Source of the DNA: Bacillota bacterium
Lineage (GTDB): Bacteria; Bacillota; Clostridia; Christensenellales; CAG-138
Length of the DNA stretch: 10,931 bases
Direction of reading: 5' to 3'
Assembly: GCA_023458355.1 (NCBI GenBank)
Contig: JAEWZS010000169.1
Span: forward strand, 1 to 10,931
Both the position numbers and the translations under genes were made by a program. Under the pieces are notes generated by a model, which was not told where the DNA came from, made no database searches, and saw nothing but the letters and a program-made list of their open reading frames with translations. Below, in pieces: positions 7,147 to 10,931 of the stretch; the first letter of the stretch is position 1, and each line of letters opens with the position of its first letter.

Positions 7147-7177
7147 GGAGGAGGGGAGTATGTCCACATCTCCCCTC
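7147..7177 (+). promoter_or_regulatory. Ribosome-binding-site hairpin upstream of the surface protein
   Basis: An 8-bp inverted repeat, GAGGGGAG (7151-7158) and CTCCCCTC (7170-7177), overlaps a strong Shine-Dalgarno sequence (GGAGG 7147-7151) and an in-frame ATG at 7160 in its loop. A second Shine-Dalgarno (GGGAGG 7194-7199) precedes the preferred start at 7205. The CTCCC of the hairpin's 3' arm is complementary to both Shine-Dalgarno sequences, so it could mask either one. Confidence 0.45.
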
Positions 7178-7204
7178 ATAATACACTCAATATGGGAGGC
7201 GGCT

Positions 7205-7966
7205 ATGAACGGCATCTTCAAGAAAACTATTGTCCTTTTCCTGGTATGCGCTCTGTTTTTAACAGGGGGCATATTTAATGCGGCGATGGCGCATGAGCAG
7301 AACCACCAACACAATCCTACGGTTACTTATTCTTATACGGGCGATGTCCCGACAGGTGCACCGGATTTACCGGCCGATCAAAGTTACCGCTATCTCAATT
7401 TGGTAACAATAGCGGCTCCCCCCAGTTTGGACGGGTATACGTTCCACGGCTGGGATGTAAGTGGAGCAAAGGTCCATACAGGCTGGCATCATGGGCAGCG
7501 TTATTACTATTTTTATATGCCCCGTCAGAATGTAGAGATAACCTGTTATTGGACGTGTGACAATCCGACACCGACCCCGCCCGAGTCTCCCGATCCTACG
7601 CCCAACCCGTTTGAAGTCATCTATGCCGTGAATTATATGTACGCGGACTTTGTACCCGCTACTGCACCTGCAGCACCTGCTGTCAACTATTTTTACGTGG
7701 GCACAACTGCGCAGGTTGCACCCGCACCACAGGTTGCAGGCTATATATTCAGTGGCTGGAAAACAACGGATGTAACGGTTGTAAACGGTGCGTTTGCAAT
7801 GCCGTATAAAAACGTTACCTTCAGCGGCTCTTGGACACCCGGAACCGCAGGCGTTCCTAACACCGGCAGCGAGCCGACCGTGCTCGTTTTGGCAGTGTTC
7901 GTGCTGTCAGGACTCGTGCTTATGACAGTGATGCTTAGACGCAAAACGAAAAAAAGCGAAAAGTAA
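7205..7966 (+). CDS. Cell-wall-anchored surface protein with two SHIRT/InlB-B-like repeats
   Basis: A 253-residue protein with a signal peptide (basic start MNGIFKK, hydrophobic core, AMA cleavage site near residue 29). Repeat 1 (about 39-117) and repeat 2 (about 138-212) share the pattern Y-x-Y...P...GY-x-F-x-GW...MP-x-x-x-V-x-x-x-W: GYTFHGW/FYMPRQNVEITCYW and GYIFSGW/FAMPYKNVTFSGSW. This resembles SHIRT or InlB B-repeat (Flg_new) modules, which act as stalks in surface adhesins. A Pro/Thr-rich linker (121-136) separates them. The C-terminus is a sortase signal: VPNTG at 217-221 (a variant of LPxTG), a hydrophobic span at 224-244, then RRKTKK. The start is uncertain. ATG 7205 has GGGAGG with a 5-nt spacer and gives a clean signal peptide; ATG 7160, in frame, has GGAGG at 8 nt and would add 15 residues. 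A fixed ligand-binding head is absent, so the protein may be a small stalk or spacer protein. Confidence 0.82.
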   Translation: MNGIFKKTIVLFLVCALFLTGGIFNAAMAHEQNHQHNPTVTYSYTGDVPTGAPDLPADQSYRYLNLVTIAAPPSLDGYTFHGWDVSGAKVHTGWHHGQRYYYFYMPRQNVEITCYWTCDNPTPTPPESPDPTPNPFEVIYAVNYMYADFVPATAPAAPAVNYFYVGTTAQVAPAPQVAGYIFSGWKTTDVTVVNGAFAMPYKNVTFSGSWTPGTAGVPNTGSEPTVLVLAVFVLSGLVLMTVMLRRKTKKSEK

Positions 7967-7983
7967 GATTATAAGAGTATAGT

Positions 7984-8009
7984 AAAAGGCCGTCATACGA
8001 CGGCCTTTT
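7984..8009 (+). terminator. Intrinsic terminator of the surface protein gene
   Basis: AAAAGGCCGTC (7984-7994), loop ATAC, GACGGCCTTTT (7999-8009): a perfect 11-bp stem 17 nt after the stop codon, ending in TTTT. Positions 7985-8012 recur almost unchanged at 8536-8563. Confidence 0.85.
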
Positions 8010-8018
8010 GCGTGTCAA

Positions 8019-8040
8019 AAAAGTGTCTTGCGACACTTTT
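8019..8040 (+). terminator. Second terminator-like hairpin
   Basis: AAAAGTGTC (8019-8027), loop TTGC, GACACTTTT (8032-8040): a perfect 9-bp stem just behind the first terminator. It is probably a back-up terminator, or the 5' boundary of the structured segment that follows. Confidence 0.6.
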
Positions 8041-8140
8041 AAGGTTTGCAAGAATCGTATGTGCGTTCTGCACGGCCGGCGCTTCTTGAAAAGAAAGCCT
8101 CGCGTAGCAAGGCTTTTCGAAGGCTCGCAAGCCAAGTGCC

Positions 8141-8188
8141 CGCAAGGCCGCAGGCCTTGGCCCACGCAAAGCCGAAGGCTTTGGCCCG
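8141..8188. repeat. Two 24-bp tandem hairpin units with a compensatory change
   Basis: Unit 1 is 8141-8164 and unit 2 is 8165-8188. The stems are AAGGCC-GCA-GGCCTT (8144-8158) and AAAGCC-GAA-GGCTTT (8168-8182). Within the stem the copies differ by G8146 to A8170 on the left arm and C8156 to T8180 on the right arm. These two positions pair with each other, so a G-C pair became A-T. Confidence 0.75.
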
Positions 8189-8190
8189 CA

Positions 8191-8237
8191 GGGCTCCGGC
8201 TCTGCCGGACGTTAAGGGCTCCGGCTTCGCCGGACGT
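8191..8237. repeat. Two tandem copies of a 22-bp hairpin unit
   Basis: 8191-8212 and 8216-8237 are identical except at two adjacent bases in the loop (TCT versus TTC between TCCGGC and GCCGGA). The period is 25 bp. Each unit folds as TCCGGC/GCCGGA with a 3-nt loop and ends in CGT. Confidence 0.8.
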
Positions 8238-8535
8238 GAGGCGTCTCCCGCCGACGGCCGCCGTGATGCGCATGTCGCCACTCGCCAACTTAGCCTCTGG
8301 GGGGCGGAGTTGAGCGCCGCCTGTGGGCCCTCGCGCGGGAGACACGCTCGGTCACTTGGCTGTGGCCGTCGCGGATAAAGTGAAACGGAAGCCCGGTGAG
8401 GCCTTCGGGCGGGACACTTCATCAGCCACTAAGCTGCGGCTGTCGCAAAGGAGTATTACGACAAAAGGAGCAAGACGACTATTGCAAACTGCGTATACGG
8501 TGCCCGAAACCCCCAAAGGGTTTTTCGACAGTCTG

Positions 8536-8560
8536 AAAGGCCGTCATACGACAGCCTTTT
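8536..8560 (-). terminator. Terminator copy next to the ABC-F gene
   Basis: AAAGGCCGTC (8536-8545), loop ATAC, GACAGCCTTT (8550-8559). It starts 6 nt after the minus-strand ABC-F stop codon and repeats the terminator at 7984-8009. The single difference (A8553) gives an A-C mismatch in plus-strand RNA but a G-U wobble in minus-strand RNA. The stem therefore stays intact only for transcripts of the ABC-F gene. Confidence 0.6.
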
Positions 8561-8565
8561 GCGGT

Positions 8566-10026
8566 TTACATATCTATAATTTTTGTTGCCACGTTATCCA
8601 TAAATGCACTGTCGTGTTCCACAAAGAGCATCGTGGGCTTGTGTTCCAAAAGCAAATCCTCGATTTGAATACGCGATAGTACATCCACATAGTTGAGAGG
8701 TTCGTCCCAAATATAGAGGTGCGCTTTTTCACAAAGGCTTTTTGCGATGAGCGTTTTCTTCTTCTGCCCGGCTGAAAAATCCCTCATATCCTTTTCGAAC
8801 TGTTCACGCGAAAAATCAAGCTTTCGCAAAATAGCTTTAAAAAGGCTTTCATTGATATGGCTACTATTTGCAAAGTCCTTGAGAGAACCCGTCAAAAAGC
8901 TTGTATCCTGCGGTACATAGGACAGTATAAGGCCGCTTCCTATTCGAAGCTCGCCCGTGAAGGGAATGTACTCACCTAAAATGAGCTTTATGAGGCTGGA
9001 CTTTCCGCTGCCATTTTTTCCGCGAATGGCAATTCTGTCAAAGCGCGAAACGGTGAAGCTTACATTTTGAAATACCGCATTGTTTTCATATGCGCAGGAG
9101 AGCTCGCCTGCGTAGAGGAGTGTATCTTTGAAGTAAGTTACAGGCCGCACGGCAAGGCTGTCGGTGCGCTCAATGTTTTTTAACAGCTTTGACTTTTCCT
9201 CCGCTGCCCGCTCGATGCGGCTTTGCGTCGCCTTGGAGCGCTGCATCATCTTGGCTGCCTTGTGGCCCACGTAGCCGCTGTCGGCTGCGCTTTTCTTACT
9301 TCTTTCCACTACGTTAGACCATTGTGCGGTTCGCTTTGCTGCCTCGTTAAGGCGTTCAATATCCTTTTTGAGCGTTTCGTTTTGCGTAAGCTCGAAGCTG
9401 TCGCGAAGCGCGGTATTGTGCTGCCATGTGGAGAAATTGCCTTTTTGTACTTCGATGTTCGCCTTATTAATGCTCAATACATGATCCACGCAGCCGTCCA
9501 GAAAATTTCTGTCATGCGAAACCAGCAAAAAACCCTTTTTTAAATTAAGCCAATTTGCGAGAAGTGCGCGTCCACGCATATCGAGGTGGTTCGTGGGTTC
9601 GTCGATCAGAAGAAAATTGCTTTCTCTCTCAAAAAGCGCAGCAAGCAGCACCTTGGTACGCTCGCCCATGCTGAGCGTTTCAAAAGGCCTGTCAAGCACG
9701 CTCAGATCGACTTCAAGAAGCATCAGCTCACGCTCAATGCGCCATTCAACAAGCTCTTTGCATAGCTCGCGGAGCACGTTTAGCGTTGTGCGATAAGGGG
9801 CATTTACCTCAAACGGAAAATAAGAAAATTCTATAGGCGAGCTTATCTGCCCGCTAAATTCATATTGGCCCATAAGGAGCTTTAAAAGTGTGGTCTTACC
9901 GCGCCCGTTGCGGCCGATGAAGCCGAGCTTCCAATCGGTATCGAAGCGGAAGGATGCATTCTCAAAAATGTTATCAAAGCTGCCTTCGTAGGCAAATGTT
10001 AAGTTGTTTATGCTTATCTGTGCCAT
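8566..10026 (-). CDS. ABC-F ribosome-protection ATPase, Lsa/CplR type (PLSA resistance)
   Basis: A 486-residue protein with two ABC domains and no membrane segment. NBD1: Walker A GRNGRGKT (38-45), signature LSMGE (118-122), Walker B LLIDE (139-143), H-loop H171. The inter-domain linker that reaches into the ribosome spans about 195-290 and is rich in Lys/Arg/Glu. NBD2: Walker A GKNGSGKS (336-343), signature FSAGQ (417-421), Walker B YIWDE followed by PLNYVDV (438-448), H471. The N-terminal phrase DTDWKLGFIGRNGRGKTT and the WDEPLNYVDV motif are those of the Lsa/CplR branch. Those proteins bind the E site of stalled ribosomes and dislodge pleuromutilins, lincosamides and streptogramin A. The length fits (about 480-500). 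AGGAGGA at 10031-10037 is an excellent ribosome binding site, directly behind a transcription attenuator and a short leader ORF. The class assignment is firm; the exact drug range is inferred. Confidence 0.92.
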   Translation of the reverse strand: MAQISINNLTFAYEGSFDNIFENASFRFDTDWKLGFIGRNGRGKTTLLKLLMGQYEFSGQISSPIEFSYFPFEVNAPYRTTLNVLRELCKELVEWRIERELMLLEVDLSVLDRPFETLSMGERTKVLLAALFERESNFLLIDEPTNHLDMRGRALLANWLNLKKGFLLVSHDRNFLDGCVDHVLSINKANIEVQKGNFSTWQHNTALRDSFELTQNETLKKDIERLNEAAKRTAQWSNVVERSKKSAADSGYVGHKAAKMMQRSKATQSRIERAAEEKSKLLKNIERTDSLAVRPVTYFKDTLLYAGELSCAYENNAVFQNVSFTVSRFDRIAIRGKNGSGKSSLIKLILGEYIPFTGELRIGSGLILSYVPQDTSFLTGSLKDFANSSHINESLFKAILRKLDFSREQFEKDMRDFSAGQKKKTLIAKSLCEKAHLYIWDEPLNYVDVLSRIQIEDLLLEHKPTMLFVEHDSAFMDNVATKIIDM

Positions 10027-10037
10027 GCTTTCCTCCT

Positions 10038-10071
10038 AAAAACAAGCGCCGCGGGAAACTGTCCCGCGGCG
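10038..10071 (-). terminator. Attenuator: intrinsic terminator in the ABC-F leader
   Basis: On the minus strand a perfect 10-bp stem (CGCCGCGGGA, arms 10071-10062 and 10056-10047, 5-nt loop) is followed by CTTGTTTTT. It ends one base before the AGGAGGA ribosome binding site, so it lies inside the ABC-F transcript and would block it by default. Its position before the gene, not after one, is what marks it as an attenuator. Confidence 0.8.
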
Positions 10072-10154
10072 TACGGCCATTACAATTTTCCGTAGCGAAC
10101 GAAAGTATACATGCGCGTTAAAGTAAAAACTTCAAGCATATATTCCACGCCCGG
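10064..10154 (-). promoter_or_regulatory. Candidate anti-terminator pairing in the ABC-F leader
   Basis: CCGGGCGT (minus strand, 10154-10147), just after the leader ORF, can pair with ACGCCGCGG (10072-10064): eight pairs with one bulged G. The latter segment includes most of the 5' arm of the terminator, so the two structures exclude each other. The pairing is predicted by eye only. Confidence 0.4.
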
Positions 10155-10164
10155 TTTTTTGTTT

Positions 10165-10182
10165 TTAGAATTGCAGGAACAT
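10165..10182 (-). CDS. Five-residue leader peptide MFLQF upstream of the ABC-F gene
   Basis: On the minus strand ATG-TTC-CTG-CAA-TTC-TAA, preceded by AAGGAGA (10189-10195) with a 6-nt spacer. That is a better ribosome binding site than chance would give. It begins about 26 nt after the expected transcription start and ends 93 nt before the terminator stem. Short leader ORFs of this kind sense drug-stalled ribosomes upstream of resistance genes such as vmlR, erm and other ABC-F genes. Stalling here would be the signal that decides between anti-terminator and terminator. The peptide is not one that I recognise. Confidence 0.65.
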   Translation of the reverse strand: MFLQF

Positions 10183-10214
10183 TGCGCGTCTCCTTACATG
10201 ATTTCCTTTAGATT

Positions 10215-10243
10215 ACGATAACCGCCCGAAATCGGTTTGTCAA
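10215..10243 (-). promoter_or_regulatory. Promoter of the ABC-F leader transcript
   Basis: On the minus strand a consensus -35 TTGACA (10243-10238), 17-nt spacer and TATCGT (10220-10215) as -10. The -35 is perfect; the -10 matches four of six. The start of transcription would fall near 10208, giving a leader of about 180 nt. Confidence 0.55.
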
Positions 10244-10302
10244 GCCGTTGATGATGAAGCTTTTAATAAAGCACAGGTAAATAGAATATGCGCGAACAAA
10301 CC

Positions 10303-10332
10303 TTGCGAAAACCATGCCAAATATTGTATAAT
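10303..10332 (+). promoter_or_regulatory. Promoter of the divergent sensor gene
   Basis: TTGCGA (10303-10308), 18-nt spacer, perfect TATAAT (10327-10332). It is 45 nt before the GTG start of the sensor gene and diverges from the ABC-F promoter, with about 60 nt between the two -35 boxes. Confidence 0.65.
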
Positions 10333-10376
10333 TTTATTAACAAAATATAACAGAAAGCCGAAGGGGGGATGTCGGC

Positions 10377-10931
10377 GTGTCTAAGCGGCAAAAGCTTGCG
10401 CTCATTTTGAATACGCTGGCTATCGCTCTGGTACTTCTGTTTATTTTTTTAGCTGTAAAGGATTTTATTAACTACGTAAACAACAATGTGGAGGAGCGGT
10501 CTTCCTACAACATGGAACTCGTCGCAGCCAACAGAGTGGACCGCGTTACCACTGCGGTGGCGGCGCTCGAGGGCGACGCACTTCTCGCAGCCGATATGAT
10601 TTCTCAAAACGGCGGCATAGATACAGCAAAAGAGGAATATTTTCGCCTACTCTTCAAAAATAGCGCTTTTGAGGAGATTGGTGTGGCGGGCACGGACGGT
10701 GTCGTACTTTCGGTTTTCGGCAGCAGTACAGATGTAGGCGAAGAGGAATGGTTTGAAAGTGCATGCAGCGGCAACCGCGGTGTTCATGTATGCGATGGCG
10801 TAGCAAAGCTTACCGTATATGCGCCCGTATACAAGGACAACCGTGTAGAAGGCGTGTTTTTCGGGCGTTATAACGCTGCAGGTTTTACCGCAGGCAGGCT
10901 TGGAAAACTTGAAGGACAGGATGTGCTGTTC
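10377..10931 (+). CDS. N-terminal part of a membrane Cache-domain sensor (truncated by window end)
   Basis: An open frame of 185 codons running off the right edge. It starts with GTG at 10377, eight to nine bases after AAGGGGGG (10361-10368). The ATG at 10369 is in another frame and stops after 13 codons, so GTG is preferred. Residues 8-26 form a transmembrane helix behind a basic start (SKRQK). The rest is extracytoplasmic and resembles a dCache sensor: FEEIGVAGTDGVVLSVFGSS, then EEEWFESACSGNRGV, then LTVYAPVYKDNRVEGVFFGRY. This order (ligand-sensing strand, Trp/Phe-rich helix, AxPVY strand, VEGV-FxG-RY) is common in Clostridia sensors that end in GGDEF, histidine kinase or chemotaxis output domains. 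The output domain lies beyond the window, so the function is limited to membrane signal receptor. Confidence 0.8.
   Translation, partial: MSKRQKLALILNTLAIALVLLFIFLAVKDFINYVNNNVEERSSYNMELVAANRVDRVTTAVAALEGDALLAADMISQNGGIDTAKEEYFRLLFKNSAFEEIGVAGTDGVVLSVFGSSTDVGEEEWFESACSGNRGVHVCDGVAKLTVYAPVYKDNRVEGVFFGRYNAAGFTAGRLGKLEGQDVLF

Larger units (their letters stand above)
8041..8535. other. GC-rich non-coding segment dense in hairpins
   Basis: About 495 nt without a credible gene. Open frames exist on several frames of both strands, but their translations are Arg/Ala/Lys/Pro-rich and show no domain; they are a by-product of the base composition. Visible stems include AAAGCCT/AGGCTTT (8094-8100 with 8110-8116), GGCT/AGCC (8122-8133), the tandem units at 8141-8237, a long-range pairing GTCTCCCGC (8243-8251) with GCGGGAGAC (8335-8343), GGTCAC/GTGGCC (8350-8367), GCCCG/CGGGC (8391-8410), CAGCC/GGCTG (8423-8442) and AAACCC/GGGTTT (8507-8523). 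It could be a structured RNA, a cluster of REP/BIME-like palindromes, or debris of a repeated element. It matches no RNA class that I can recognise (not tmRNA, RNase P or SRP). Confidence 0.55.

Noticed and set aside
7097..7204. Long form of the surface protein starting at 7097
   Set aside because: It has no Shine-Dalgarno sequence, and the added residues translate the leader with its hairpin. The starts at 7205 or 7160 are far better supported.
8008..8422. Several overlapping open frames of 100-130 codons on both strands in the GC-rich segment
   Set aside because: They overlap each other in different frames, have Arg/Ala/Pro-rich translations without domains, lack good ribosome binding sites, and run through tandem hairpins.
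8041..8535. CRISPR array or known structured RNA (tmRNA, RNase P, SRP)
   Set aside because: The repeats are adjacent hairpins without unique spacers of regular length, and the conserved sequence hallmarks of those RNAs were not found.
10369..10410. ATG start at 10369 for the sensor gene
   Set aside because: That frame hits a stop after 13 codons. The GTG at 10377 opens the frame with the membrane helix and Cache-like domain.

Overview
The window looks like chromosomal DNA of a Gram-positive anaerobe of the class Clostridia, perhaps Oscillospirales-like; this is an inference. Supporting signs are strong AGGAGG-type ribosome binding sites, a lipobox lipoprotein, a sortase-type C-terminal anchor, several zinc-ribbon proteins, intrinsic terminators between most units, and an Lsa/CplR-like ABC-F protein. 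No rRNA, tRNA, CRISPR array or transposase was seen.

Layout. (1) 1-1449, plus strand: the tail of an unidentified, probably membrane, protein, then two tandem RCK/TrkA-type nucleotide-binding subunits of a potassium transport system, closed by a bidirectional terminator at 1463-1497. (2) 1517-3632, minus strand: four small proteins built around CxxC zinc ribbons, tightly spaced. Three are soluble and the last carries membrane helices. (3) 3714-6977, plus strand: a good promoter, a 110-nt leader with a hairpin, an ABC-type solute-binding lipoprotein, and a translationally coupled transmembrane regulator with an extracytoplasmic sensor domain and a cytoplasmic LuxR helix-turn-helix, then a terminator. 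No permease or ATPase gene is present, so the pair looks like a sensory module rather than a transporter. (4) 7205-7966, plus strand: a small cell-wall-anchored protein with two SHIRT/InlB-B-like repeats, a VPNTG sorting motif and an unusual start region. (5) 7984-8563: a GC-rich non-coding stretch full of hairpins, bracketed by two nearly identical 28-bp terminator copies. (6) 8566-10243, minus strand: an ABC-F ribosome-protection protein of Lsa/CplR type, preceded by a promoter, a five-residue leader ORF and an intrinsic terminator just before its ribosome binding site, which is the arrangement of antibiotic-induced attenuation. (7) 10303-10931, plus strand: a divergent promoter and the N-terminal part of a membrane Cache-type sensor cut by the window end.

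The most interesting items are the lipoprotein plus membrane-bound LuxR pair, the attenuator upstream of the ABC-F gene, and the hairpin array at 8094-8234, where two tandem copies differ by a compensatory base pair. The units appear independent, each with its own terminator. The shared themes are sensing the cell exterior (3856-6917, 10377-end), envelope and ion homeostasis (1-1449, 7205-7966) and ribosome protection.
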